Shown here: piece after piece, positions 18,219 through 26,375 of the stretch
Numbering within the stretch: position 1 is the first letter of the stretch
How the letters are laid out: each line of letters opens with the position of its first letter
NCBI RefSeq assembly: GCF_025152745.1
Contig: NZ_CP104042.1
Coordinates: 186,001 to 250,000, forward strand
Origin: Rhizobium sp. WSM4643
GTDB lineage: Bacteria > Pseudomonadota > Alphaproteobacteria > Rhizobiales > Rhizobiaceae
Length of the DNA stretch: 64,000 bases
Reading direction: 5' to 3'
Notes under the pieces: model-generated
Told to the model about the DNA's origin: nothing
Seen by the model: only the letters and a program-made list of their open reading frames with translations
Databases searched by the model: none
Translations under genes and position numbers: made by a program

Positions 18219-18677
18219 ATGAATGTCAAGACAGCGAATGCGATAGACAGCTATGTCGGAGCGCGCATAAGAATGCGCCGCCAGTTGCTCGGGATGAGCC
18301 AGGAACGGCTTGCCGAGCAGATCGGCGTGACCTTTCAGCAGGTTCAGAAATACGAGAAGGGCATCAACCGCATCGGCGCAAGCCGGCTGCAGCGGATCGC
18401 CGATGTGCTTCATACGTCGGTGAGCTTCTTCTTCGAACAGGAGAATTCCGAGCCGTTGACACTGCAAGGGCTGGATCTGTCGGCGAATACCGACCCGGTC
18501 GCTGAATTCCTGCGAACAAAAGAGGGATTGGTGCTCAATCGCGCCTTTCTTAAAATTGCCGACCGCAATATCCGCGATACGGTCATCGCGCTGGTAAAGG
18601 CGATGGCGCAGGCGGAAAGTCGCGGCGTAACATTGGGAGCCTCCGGAGCGGATATCACTCTTCCGCTCGGAGAATAG
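18219..18677 (+). CDS. XRE-family transcriptional regulator
   Basis: 152-aa DNA-binding protein. Residues ~12-68 are a Cro/CI-type helix-turn-helix (ARIRMRRQLLGMSQERLAEQ, then GVTFQQVQKYEKGINRIGAS), the SQ..L motif and recognition helix being clear. The C-terminal ~80 residues are helical with no known ligand domain. This architecture is very common in rhizobia as a small stand-alone regulator; the target is unknown. ATG at 18219 with a weak GAGG upstream. Confidence 0.92.
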   Translation: MNVKTANAIDSYVGARIRMRRQLLGMSQERLAEQIGVTFQQVQKYEKGINRIGASRLQRIADVLHTSVSFFFEQENSEPLTLQGLDLSANTDPVAEFLRTKEGLVLNRAFLKIADRNIRDTVIALVKAMAQAESRGVTLGASGADITLPLGE

Positions 18678-18704
18678 CCAGGGATATCGGCAGGCAGTAT
18701 CCGC

Positions 18705-19145
18705 ATGAAGCTCAGGCTCGAGTCATTTTCTGAGTTGCGGCTGATCGATCCGACCGGGCAACCCGTGGCGTTCCCGGAAAAGGGTCTGCTTGCGATCTGC
18801 TATCTGCCGGATCGGTATCTGCAGGACGGAGCCGGGAGCTAATATCCTCGCTCGGCGTTGGCGTGGTTCCTATGAATCCTGAGATCATGGCCAACACGGC
18901 GATGAGGTCATCTGGGCCGAGCGTTTCAGCCTCCAGAAATATGATTTGATAAGTCACCGGCGCGACATCGCGCGGCGGACCGCCAGGGAGCTTGCCGGCC
19001 AAGTTCGCCGGTATGAAACCAAGCGCCACTCCTTCGAGGCAATTCGGCCGCCTATCACAGCTACCTTCTTGGTCTGCGGGATATGAAGCGGCTTTCTCTC
19101 CCGATATTCGACGTGGGAACAGCCGCACTCGATCTCGATCTTTAG
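18705..19145 (+). pseudogene. Decayed winged-helix/TPR-type regulator
   Basis: Three fragments in two frames appear to belong to one former protein. Fragment 1 (18705-18842) reads MKLRLESFSELRLIDPTG then a premature stop, like the start of SARP/OmpR-type winged-helix regulators. Fragment 2 (about 18898-19086, another frame) contains GDEVIWAERFSLQKYDLISH and RRDIARRTARELAGQVRRYE, like the middle of adenylate-cyclase-type TPR regulators. Fragment 3 (19050-19145, back in the first frame) contains AYHSYLLGLRDMKRLSLP, a typical TPR start. So at least one stop, one large deletion and one frameshift. Family naming rests on memory of similar rhizobial proteins. Confidence 0.5.
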
Positions 19146-19162
19146 CAGGGAAGGCTCAGGAT

Positions 19163-19318
19163 ACGAAAAAGCCTGCCACGGGAGGAGGTGCGGCAGGCTT
19201 TCTGAAAACCGAACAGCGACTGGGAGGAGGAGTGCCGCTGTTCTGACAGACGTCCCTTGGGAGGAGGAGTGGGCCGTCCGAAAGTCGAAGCTTTACGGGA
19301 GGAGGTGCATTGCTTCGA
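19163..19318 (-). ncRNA. Alpha-r14/cuckoo-type sRNA with four anti-Shine-Dalgarno hairpin loops
   Basis: Four consecutive stem-loops each display CCTCCTCCC (minus strand) in the loop: 19180-19188, 19222-19230, 19259-19267 and 19297-19305, about 38-42 nt apart. Stems: 19168-19177/19192-19201 (10 bp), 19211-19218/19236-19243 (8 bp), 19249-19256/19271-19278 (7 of 8), 19285-19291/19312-19318 (7 bp). The last stem is followed on the minus strand by TTTTTCGT, forming the terminator. The loop motif is complementary to Shine-Dalgarno sequences, the hallmark of the alphaproteobacterial cuckoo (CcsR) and alpha-r14 RNAs. A good promoter lies directly upstream (19327-19354), predicting a transcript of ~158 nt. 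A DUF1127 gene is upstream on the same strand, as for CcsR RNAs in Rhodobacter. Confidence 0.85.
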
Positions 19319-19326
19319 TCGTCTTG

Positions 19327-19354
19327 ATCATACACCGACCACGGATGGTGCCAA
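19327..19354 (-). promoter_or_regulatory. Predicted sigma-70 promoter of the sRNA
   Basis: On the minus strand TTGGCA (19349-19354) and TATGAT (19327-19332) are separated by 16 bp. Transcription would start near 19320, two bases before the first sRNA stem. This supports expression independent of the upstream DUF1127 gene. Confidence 0.6.
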
Positions 19355-19450
19355 TGTCTTATGCTGCACTGCAGCTATGCAAGGACTACAAGGCGGAAAG
19401 CTTACAATGCGAACAAGGATCCCAACGAGCCCAGCCACGGAACTCGACGC

Positions 19451-19477
19451 AAAAACGCCCGCGTCGGGAACGGGCGT
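19451..19477 (-). terminator. Terminator of the DUF1127 gene
   Basis: Stem ACGCCCG (19455-19461) with CGGGCGT (19471-19477), 9-nt loop, followed on the minus strand by TTTTTGCG. It lies about 30 bp after the DUF1127 stop, and would separate that mRNA from the downstream sRNA unless read through or processed. Confidence 0.75.
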
Positions 19478-19508
19478 CAAGCAGTACTAGATATTACGCG
19501 CTGTGCGG

Positions 19509-19655
19509 TTAGCGCGCGATCGATGCGCGGGCAACGCTGCGGATGTCAGCGCGGTCGATGCCGAGGTCCTGCAGCTCACGGCTGGACATGCGGCCGAGCT
19601 CGGTGACGGTCTGACGGAACTTGCGCCAGTTGTTGAAAGAGCGTGCTACGTTCAT
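19509..19655 (-). CDS. DUF1127 small protein
   Basis: 48-aa arginine-rich protein: starts MNVARSFNNWRKFRQTV, then TELGRMSSRELQDLGIDRAD, the compact YjiS/DUF1127 motif. ATG at 19655 has AAGGGGA as ribosome binding site. DUF1127 proteins in alphaproteobacteria bind RNA (CcaF1 in Rhodobacter sphaeroides aids maturation of CcsR sRNAs) or influence phosphate and carbon metabolism (Agrobacterium). The adjacent downstream sRNA with anti-SD loops reproduces the CcaF1-CcsR gene order, so a role in that sRNA's processing or turnover is a fair inference. Confidence 0.9.
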   Translation of the reverse strand: MNVARSFNNWRKFRQTVTELGRMSSRELQDLGIDRADIRSVARASIAR

Positions 19656-20269
19656 GATAATCCCCTTTCCTGAGGGCTGTCTGACGTCAGAAACCTTGCT
19701 TGGCTCCGGCGTCGTTTCGATGGTTGGAATATAGGCGGCTCAATCGGTTTAAAACAGCGACAATCTCTCATCTCAGCTATGCGATAGACGCATGGGCTGT
19801 TTCTTTTTTGTGCGAAATTCTGTCTTTTTAAGCCGCGGAGGTGAAAGCCGTCGGATCGACGGGTTCGTGTCGCGTCACAGAGTGAACCCGATGCTGCGAA
19901 CAGGTACTTAATGACACGTGTTGAGTTCCGAGCGCGCGAAGTATCCGGACCGAAGCGCTCAGCGGCATATCCCAGCGCTACGGGATGACGATATCGGGCC
20001 CAAATTCGTCGGATCCGCGGGAAGGATCTCGAGCCCGGCCGGCGCCGAAAACAGCACGCCGTTCGTAGCGATGCAATTCACTTTTCCCTTCCTCAGGCAT
20101 TTTGCCACTATGGCTCGAAATGCATTATATGGCCGAAGCCTCCGGTGAACTCGAGTGCCGGCAATATCGGCGGCCGGCGTCGCAGCCTCGACAGTCCGCC
20201 GGCTGCCCATGCTAGATGATCATCGTGTCGAACAGCCGTGACCGCGATAGCCAACAGAGGCCGATCATC
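19656..20269. other. Intergenic region upstream of DUF1127 and MFS genes
   Basis: 614 bp between the leftward DUF1127 gene and the rightward MFS gene. A CCTATATT element on the minus strand (near 19724-19731) may belong to the DUF1127 promoter. No protein gene with a credible start or family was found; frames across 19918-20210 look like chance or old remnants. Confidence 0.4.
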
Positions 20270-21475
20270 ATGACTAGCGTGCGTCTCCCGGGTAACGTTC
20301 TCGTCGCCGTCATGATCGCCTGCGTCGCCACGTGTTACGGCTTCGGCCTCAGCCTGTTTCCCCAGATCATCCCCGACATGCGGAAAGATCTTGCCTTCGA
20401 CTATGCGTTCGTTGGCACTGTCACCGGCTTGGTCCAGTTTTCCACGGTGGCATTCGCCGTGCTCGCTACCTTGCTCGTCCATCGCATCGGTGCCGCACGG
20501 ACGGTGGTGGCGTCCGTGTCGCTCTGTGGACTTTGCCTGTCGGGCATCCCCATCATCGACAATCTCTATGTTGTTGCCGGCCTGCTGATGGTCGCCGGCG
20601 CGACGGGCGCATCGACCTTCGTGCCGATGATTAACCTCGCCTCGCGGGTGGTGAGAGCAGAACAACGCGGCTTTGCCATGAGCCTGATCTCCAGCGCCCC
20701 GGCCTTTGGCGTCCTCATCAACAGCGCACTCGTGGCGGCATATGCCGGAAGCGGTCACTGGCAGATGGTCTGGCACCTCACAGGCGCCGCCACGATCACA
20801 CTGGCCGTTGTCACCCACATCCTCTTCGGGCGGGCCGGCCTCTTCGACAGCGGGGCAAGTCACGAAACGCTCGCGTCAACTGCCGGCGCTTCCGCAAACC
20901 TGCGCTCCATCATGCCATGGGTGGTGCTGATCTTCGCGCTCGGCTTCATCAACGGCCTGATGCCCTATCCCTATCTCACCTATCTGTCGCCTTTCCTGCG
21001 CGAGGAACTCGGCTATTCCGTCGGCTTTGCCTCGTGGCTCTGGGCAACGATCGGGGCCGTGGGGATCGGCGCAGGCTTCGCCATTGGCACAATATCCTCA
21101 CGCCTCGGATCACGCTATGCCATGCTCGCCTGTTACTCAAGCTTCCTCGCCGCCGGCGCCCTCGTCGTCCTCGATCCCTCGATGGAACTCTCGATCCTGT
21201 CAGGCATCTTCTTTTCGCTGGGCTTTTATCCGATCTATGGCCTGCTGCCGGCCTACGTCTCACATCGGGCCACGCCCCGCCTCGCGGTGACCGTCTTAGG
21301 CATCTGCACCGTCTTCCAAGGCATCGGCGGCACGACGGGGAACTTCTTTGGCGGCGTGATCAAGACATCGACGGAGAGTTTCGGCGGCATCTATCTTGCC
21401 GTTGCAGTTACGGCCGCCGTCGCGGCGGCGCTGACGATTTTGCTCCCGAAGGATCAAAGGGTGCAGGCCGAGTAA
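20270..21475 (+). CDS. MFS transporter
   Basis: 401-aa major-facilitator permease with about 12 transmembrane segments (for example VLVAVMIACVATCYGFGLSL and the helix around FALGFINGLMPYPYLTYLS). The A-motif is weak. Overall pattern resembles the YbfB/YjiJ or CynX-like branch; the substrate is unknown. ATG at 20270 (MTSVRLPGN) with CAGAGG upstream was preferred to the in-frame ATG at 20216, which would add a charged, unlikely leader. Ends 79 bp from the convergent adenine deaminase gene; purine uptake is possible by position only. Confidence 0.88.
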   Translation: MTSVRLPGNVLVAVMIACVATCYGFGLSLFPQIIPDMRKDLAFDYAFVGTVTGLVQFSTVAFAVLATLLVHRIGAARTVVASVSLCGLCLSGIPIIDNLYVVAGLLMVAGATGASTFVPMINLASRVVRAEQRGFAMSLISSAPAFGVLINSALVAAYAGSGHWQMVWHLTGAATITLAVVTHILFGRAGLFDSGASHETLASTAGASANLRSIMPWVVLIFALGFINGLMPYPYLTYLSPFLREELGYSVGFASWLWATIGAVGIGAGFAIGTISSRLGSRYAMLACYSSFLAAGALVVLDPSMELSILSGIFFSLGFYPIYGLLPAYVSHRATPRLAVTVLGICTVFQGIGGTTGNFFGGVIKTSTESFGGIYLAVAVTAAVAAALTILLPKDQRVQAE

Positions 21476-21554
21476 CGGCTGCCGATGCTGCCTTTGGCGC
21501 AAACGCTATTATATGTTGGCATCCTTGCCGAACGCGCCGGCTGTTTTTTGCCGA

Positions 21555-23357
21555 TCAGGCCTTTTCGAAGAGCGGCGAGATGACCATTTCCGGCACCAGC
21601 ACTAGGCCCTTGTCGGTTATCCGGATTTCCGGGATGACCGAGAGTGGGATGAGATTGAAGCCCATATAGGCGATGGTGCAGCCTGCCTTTTCCCATTCGA
21701 GCTTTAAGGCCTTTACCTCGTGGGCGACCTGATGCACGCGCTTGTCGGACAAAAGCCCGGCGATCGGCAGTGGCACCATCGCCGTCACCTTGCCGTCCAT
21801 GACGACACAGACGCCGCCCTGCTTTTCTTCGATCGCGTCGAGCGCCACCTGCATGTCCACTGCATTGGTGCCGGCGACGATGATGTTGTGGCTGTCGTGG
21901 CCGACCGACGATGCGACAGCGCCTTGTCTGAGGCCGAAGCCGTTGAGCAGTCCGTGGGCGACATTGCCGGCAGACTTGCCGTGACGCTCCACCACCGTCA
22001 CGAAGCAGAGATCGTGCCTGTCGAAATGCGTCTTCCAGTCATTGGCCGGCTCCAGCGTGACGGTGACATGGCCGAGGGTGATGCCAGGCAGCTCCGTCTT
22101 GATCGTATGAGCGACGACCGTCTCCGTCGGCAGATCCGGCGTCAGTTTGAGGTTCTCTGGCAGCTTGACCGTGTGGAAGGCAGCATCCGGATAACGGTAT
22201 GGTTTCGACAGGGCTTCATCGAGGATAGACGTGATCTTCTTGACGTCGACGACGAGTTCGCCACCATACCAGGTGCTGACCGGCGCAAGATCGTCGCTGA
22301 GAAGCACCAGGTCGGCGCGGCGTCCGCCGCCCAGACCGCCGATTTCGCCTTCCATGCCGAACCGCGTCGCGCCGTGCAGCGAACCCATCGCCCAGGCCTG
22401 TTCCGGCCTCATGCCGTATTTCACGGCTTCGCGGGTCACCCAGTCCAGGCCGAAGGCGAGCAGATCTTCCGCATCACGGTCGTCGGTGCAGACGGCGACG
22501 CGCTTGTGGGAGGCGCCGAGCTCGGTGATCGTCTTGATCGCTTGCGGCAGCGAATGCCAGGGTGTCGTCGGCGGGCCGCCGCGCAGGAAGATCCACACGC
22601 CGGCTTCCAGCAGGTCGTCGGCTATGTCGCGGTCTATGGCTTCATGCGTGTCGGTAACGCCGGATGCGGCATAGGCGGCAACGAATTCTCGTCCGTAGAC
22701 GTGGCCCGATACCGGCCTGCCGCGCTCGAGCGCCGCAGCCAGGATCGCATGGCTGCGCTCGTCGCCCATCGCCACGGGGACGAAATCCATCTTCTCACCG
22801 AGAGCCACGGCTTCCGGCCATTTGTCGAAGAGGGCGGCGATCTTGTCCGGCGTCAGGTCGCCGCCGGCTGTCTCCAAATCCGGCGTCGTCGCCAGCACGG
22901 TGCTCGGCACGGTCAGGAAGATCGACAGCGGCGCCTGCCGTGCATCCTCGAGCATGGCCTCGACGCCGGCGACGTCCATCACGTTGCCGATCTCGTGGCT
23001 GTCGCAAAAGATCGTCGTCGTGCCGTTGAGGAGCGCCGCTTCGGCATAGGCGCAGGCCGTCACCATCGAGGATTCGATATGGATATGCGGATCGACCAGA
23101 CCGGGCGCGATGATGCCGCCCTTGGCGTCGTAGAGTTTAGCGCTCGCACCCCTGTAGCTGCCGGCCGGCTTGACGGCCGCAATGCGGCCCCCCGAAATCC
23201 AGACTTCCCGTCCGTCGAGAAAGCGCTCCGAATAGGTGGACAAGAGGCGCGCGCCCTGGATGACCAGGTCTGGTTCGCGACGCGCGGAGGCGACATCGGC
23301 AAGACGGCGGGTCATGGTCGAGAGCGGCTGAACGGAGAACCGGGTAAGCGTGCTCAT
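21555..23357 (-). CDS. ade: Adenine deaminase
   Basis: 600-aa amidohydrolase converting adenine to hypoxanthine and ammonia (purine salvage). Metal-binding HxH in [15 protein letters not shown], then [38 protein letters not shown] in two overlapping family blocks, and the C-terminal half with [20 protein letters not shown] and [11 protein letters not shown]. Length is standard for AdeC/YicP. ATG at 23357 has GAGG 5 nt upstream; a longer in-frame start at 23429 would add an atypical leader. Single gene, no operon partner. Confidence 0.96.
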   Translation of the reverse strand: MSTLTRFSVQPLSTMTRRLADVASARREPDLVIQGARLLSTYSERFLDGREVWISGGRIAAVKPAGSYRGASAKLYDAKGGIIAPGLVDPHIHIESSMVTACAYAEAALLNGTTTIFCDSHEIGNVMDVAGVEAMLEDARQAPLSIFLTVPSTVLATTPDLETAGGDLTPDKIAALFDKWPEAVALGEKMDFVPVAMGDERSHAILAAALERGRPVSGHVYGREFVAAYAASGVTDTHEAIDRDIADDLLEAGVWIFLRGGPPTTPWHSLPQAIKTITELGASHKRVAVCTDDRDAEDLLAFGLDWVTREAVKYGMRPEQAWAMGSLHGATRFGMEGEIGGLGGGRRADLVLLSDDLAPVSTWYGGELVVDVKKITSILDEALSKPYRYPDAAFHTVKLPENLKLTPDLPTETVVAHTIKTELPGITLGHVTVTLEPANDWKTHFDRHDLCFVTVVERHGKSAGNVAHGLLNGFGLRQGAVASSVGHDSHNIIVAGTNAVDMQVALDAIEEKQGGVCVVMDGKVTAMVPLPIAGLLSDKRVHQVAHEVKALKLEWEKAGCTIAYMGFNLIPLSVIPEIRITDKGLVLVPEMVISPLFEKA

Positions 23358-23546
23358 GAAAACCTCATTTCCAGGGCGGGGAGAACAGGCAAGGTTGTAA
23401 GGAACGCCGTCGAGGGAAGGAAGCGCCAATAGTTCTTGTCATAGGGAGGGATGCTCTACCGCTCAGGGCAACCTTGACCGGCATCGTTCATTGCGGCTTC
23501 GAGAAATCTTGTCTTGAACGTCATCCGGTTTCCCTCACGGCTTCGT

Positions 23547-24752
23547 CTAGCCGGCGGAAAAGCACCTGTCGGCAATATCCCGGCCGATCGGGATCGACGA
23601 CGTGGCCGCTGGCGACGGCGCATTGCAGACGTGCAGCATGCGACCCGTCCTTAGGAACAGGAAGTCATGCTCGAGGCGCCCGTCTCGCATCACGGCCTGG
23701 GCTCGGATGCCCGCTTCCATCGGCTGAAGGTCTTCAAGTGTCAACGATGGGCAGTATTTGCGGCACGCTTCCAGATAGTTTTTCCGCCACAGCGAGTCCC
23801 TGAATTCGTTCACGGCGCCCCCTGCGTTCTTCCAGAGTAGCCGCCATAGACCCGGAAACGAGAGACACTCGCTGAGATCCCGGACGTTTATGCTGAATTT
23901 CGGATACCCCTCGCGCGCCATTCCCAGAACCGCATTGGGTCCGACGGTAAGACTGCCATCGATCATCTTGGTGACATGAATGCCAAGGAATGGAAGCGAC
24001 GGATCGGGCACCGGATAGATCAGGTGCCTGACCAGCCCATTCCGCGACGGCGGCAGACGGAAATATTCGCCTCTGAACGGTATGATCTGATGATCGATCT
24101 TGAGGCCCGCAAGTTTGGCGATGCGGTCGGACTGCAGGCCGGCGCACGCGATCAGCTGTCTGGCCCGCCATTGGCGCTCACCGGCTGCAATCTCCACGAG
24201 ATCAGAGGTTTCGCGGATCGCGGAAACCTGCGTATTCAATTCGATTTCCACGCCCTGAGCGGTCAGATGAGCGCCCATGGCGACGCACACAGCCTTGTAG
24301 TCGACGATACCCGTCGCCCGAACGAAAATTGCCGCGACGCCTTCGACCATGGGCTCCCGCTGTTTCAGCGTATTCCGATCAAGCCATTCGATATCGATGC
24401 TGTTGATCCTTGCCCGTTCGGCCAGGTCCTTTAGGCGGCGATGTTCAAGCTCGTTGGTGGCAACCACCAGTTTTCCGCATTGTTCATAGGGTACAGCCTT
24501 CTTCCTGCAGAACGCCTTGATGGCATCGGCCCCCTCCCGACAGAGGCGCGCTTTCAAGCTGCCTGGCGCATAGTAGATTCCCGCGTGGATGACGCCGCTG
24601 TTATGCCCCGTCTGGTGGACGGCCAAGCCAGGCTCCTTTTCAAGGAGAACGACGCTTGCGCCGGGGCGCTTTTCCAGAACGGCCATGGCAGTGGCAAGAC
24701 CAACTATGCCGCCGCCTATAATGCAGACGTCGTGAATCATTGCGACACTCAT
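23547..24752 (-). CDS. lhgO: L-2-hydroxyglutarate oxidase
   Basis: 401-aa FAD-dependent oxidase/dehydrogenase of the DAO family that turns L-2-hydroxyglutarate into 2-oxoglutarate. FAD-binding DVCIIGGGIVGLATAMAV, then LEKEPGLAVHQTGHNSGVIH and AGIYYAPGSLKARLCREG, both diagnostic of LhgO; GYPKFSINVRDL and the C-terminal HVCNAPSPAATSS also match. ATG at 24752 or, four codons later, at 24740 with a better-spaced GGAATGAG; the choice is open. In E. coli lhgO belongs to glutarate catabolism; here no partner genes are adjacent. The 171 bp upstream up to the HlyD gene shows nothing notable. Confidence 0.93.
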   Translation of the reverse strand: MSVAMIHDVCIIGGGIVGLATAMAVLEKRPGASVVLLEKEPGLAVHQTGHNSGVIHAGIYYAPGSLKARLCREGADAIKAFCRKKAVPYEQCGKLVVATNELEHRRLKDLAERARINSIDIEWLDRNTLKQREPMVEGVAAIFVRATGIVDYKAVCVAMGAHLTAQGVEIELNTQVSAIRETSDLVEIAAGERQWRARQLIACAGLQSDRIAKLAGLKIDHQIIPFRGEYFRLPPSRNGLVRHLIYPVPDPSLPFLGIHVTKMIDGSLTVGPNAVLGMAREGYPKFSINVRDLSECLSFPGLWRLLWKNAGGAVNEFRDSLWRKNYLEACRKYCPSLTLEDLQPMEAGIRAQAVMRDGRLEHDFLFLRTGRMLHVCNAPSPAATSSIPIGRDIADRCFSAG

Positions 24753-24923
24753 TCCAATCGATCGAAGTTGAGCGAAAGCTCGACGGTTCGTTGAGTGCGA
24801 GCCGCCGAAATCCGGGCAAATCCGCCTTCACCAACATGCGGGCGGGCCGCAGCTATGGGACGCGAAATATCTGCCTTGAACCTCGCTCGGCATCTCGTTC
24901 GGGGCGAACTGATCTATCACGTC

Positions 24924-26375
24924 CTACGGTTCGCGTATTGCGTTGTCGAGGCCACGCAGTAGCGGATACAGGAAATAGGAGATCACCGTACGGTTGCCGA
25001 CCTTGATTTCCGTGGTCACAGTCATGCCGGGAAGCAGCCGCACCGGCACATCTGTGGCATTCAGCCGGGTATCGGCAAGCAGGATCCGCGCCTTGAAGAA
25101 GGGAGCGGCCGGCTGGTTGGTGGGGGCCTCCTGCTGGCCCGTGAGGAAGGTGTCCTGGCTGATGGTCCTCACCTCGCCTGTCGCGGTTCCGTATTTCTGG
25201 AATGGATAGGCATCGAGCTTGATACGGGCTTCCTTGCCGACCGCCACCCGGCCGATATCGCGCGTGTTGATCGAGACTTCCGCTTCCAGCGGCACGTTGA
25301 TGGGTACGAGTGTGACCACCGGCTCCGCCTCCCGCACCACCGACCCGACCGAGCGCTGCGCCAGGTCGAGCACAACGGAATCGGCCGGCGCCGTCAGCGC
25401 GACCATGTTGCGGCGCAGTGCCATCTTCTTCAGTTCCTCGTCCGCCATGTCACGCTGGCCGCGCAGCTCGACCAGTTGCTCCATCGCCGCCCGGCGGAAA
25501 TCCTCGATGAAGGCCTGCCGGTCGGCCGTCAGCTTGGCATAGGCGTGCGCGGCCTCGTCGGCCCGGCCGCGAACGGCCGTCAGATCGGACTCGACGTCGA
25601 GGCGGGCGTCGCGCGAGCCGAGCAGCGTGATCAGCGAGCCGCTCTGCTTGTTATAGAGCCGCTCCCGCGCTGCCTCGATCTGCGACAGCCCATCACGCCT
25701 GTCGTTGAGCACGGCCTCCTGGTTCTTGCTCGCCAGAAGAGCGGCCGACTGGCCGGCTATCTGCTGCTCGAAATTCTGCAACTGCGCCACGTAGAAGGCC
25801 CGTCGCTGGCCGAAGAGCTGCGCCTGCAGCATCTGGTCGGGCGTATCTCCCGCCATCTTCGTGTAGTCGTCGCCGGCAAGCTCGGCCTCGATGCGCCGCA
25901 CCTGGGCATCGAGCGCGGAGAATTTCGCCCGCTGCTGGTCGACATCGGCCTGGCTGAAAGTAGCGTCGAGGGTCGCGAGCGTCTGGCCGGCATGCACCAC
26001 TTCACCGGCCTTCACCTCGATCGTGCGGATGATCGAGGTTTCGAGCGGCTGGACGACGATGGTCGGCTGGGTGGTGACGAGCTTTCCGGGCGCAATCACC
26101 ACCTCGTCGATCGACGAGATCGAGGCCCAGATGATCGCCGAAACAATCAGCGCCGTCACGCAGTAGAGCGTCATGCGCGCAACTCTGGGCGGCGCGCGTT
26201 CCTCGAGCTCGACAGCATCGGATTGAAATTCCGCAATTGCCGGCGGCAGGGGCGGGCGGGCGGTTAGCTCCCTTCCCTTGCCGGAGGGCGCCTTGCCCGA
26301 GAGCGCCTTGTCTGAAGGGCCTTCGCCTGAAGGGACCGGCAGGTTCTCGCTGGGTTTTCTGGTGTGCGCGTTCAT
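24924..26375 (-). CDS. Type I secretion HlyD-family membrane fusion protein
   Basis: 483-aa periplasmic adaptor. A Pro/Ser-rich cytoplasmic leader is followed by one transmembrane helix near residues 68-86 (YCVTALIVSAIIWASI), a lipoyl-like segment (GKLVTTQPTIVVQPLETSII), a long coiled coil (residues ~150-310) and the C-terminal beta-barrel with LLPGMTVTTEIKVGNRTV. It links the ABC exporter to an outer-membrane TolC protein, which is not in the window. ATG at 26375 overlaps the exporter stop (ATGA), so the two are translationally coupled. Likely partner for export of the two giant proteins encoded upstream. Confidence 0.94.
   Translation of the reverse strand: MNAHTRKPSENLPVPSGEGPSDKALSGKAPSGKGRELTARPPLPPAIAEFQSDAVELEERAPPRVARMTLYCVTALIVSAIIWASISSIDEVVIAPGKLVTTQPTIVVQPLETSIIRTIEVKAGEVVHAGQTLATLDATFSQADVDQQRAKFSALDAQVRRIEAELAGDDYTKMAGDTPDQMLQAQLFGQRRAFYVAQLQNFEQQIAGQSAALLASKNQEAVLNDRRDGLSQIEAARERLYNKQSGSLITLLGSRDARLDVESDLTAVRGRADEAAHAYAKLTADRQAFIEDFRRAAMEQLVELRGQRDMADEELKKMALRRNMVALTAPADSVVLDLAQRSVGSVVREAEPVVTLVPINVPLEAEVSINTRDIGRVAVGKEARIKLDAYPFQKYGTATGEVRTISQDTFLTGQQEAPTNQPAAPFFKARILLADTRLNATDVPVRLLPGMTVTTEIKVGNRTVISYFLYPLLRGLDNAIREP

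Noticed and set aside
19180..19305. GGGAGGAGG repeats read as ribosome binding sites of small plus-strand genes
   Set aside because: No start codon with a sustained frame follows; the inverted repeats round each copy and the minus-strand promoter and T-run fit a minus-strand sRNA.
19959..20210. 83-codon minus-strand frame upstream of the MFS gene
   Set aside because: No clear ribosome binding site or family; kept only as part of the intergenic note.
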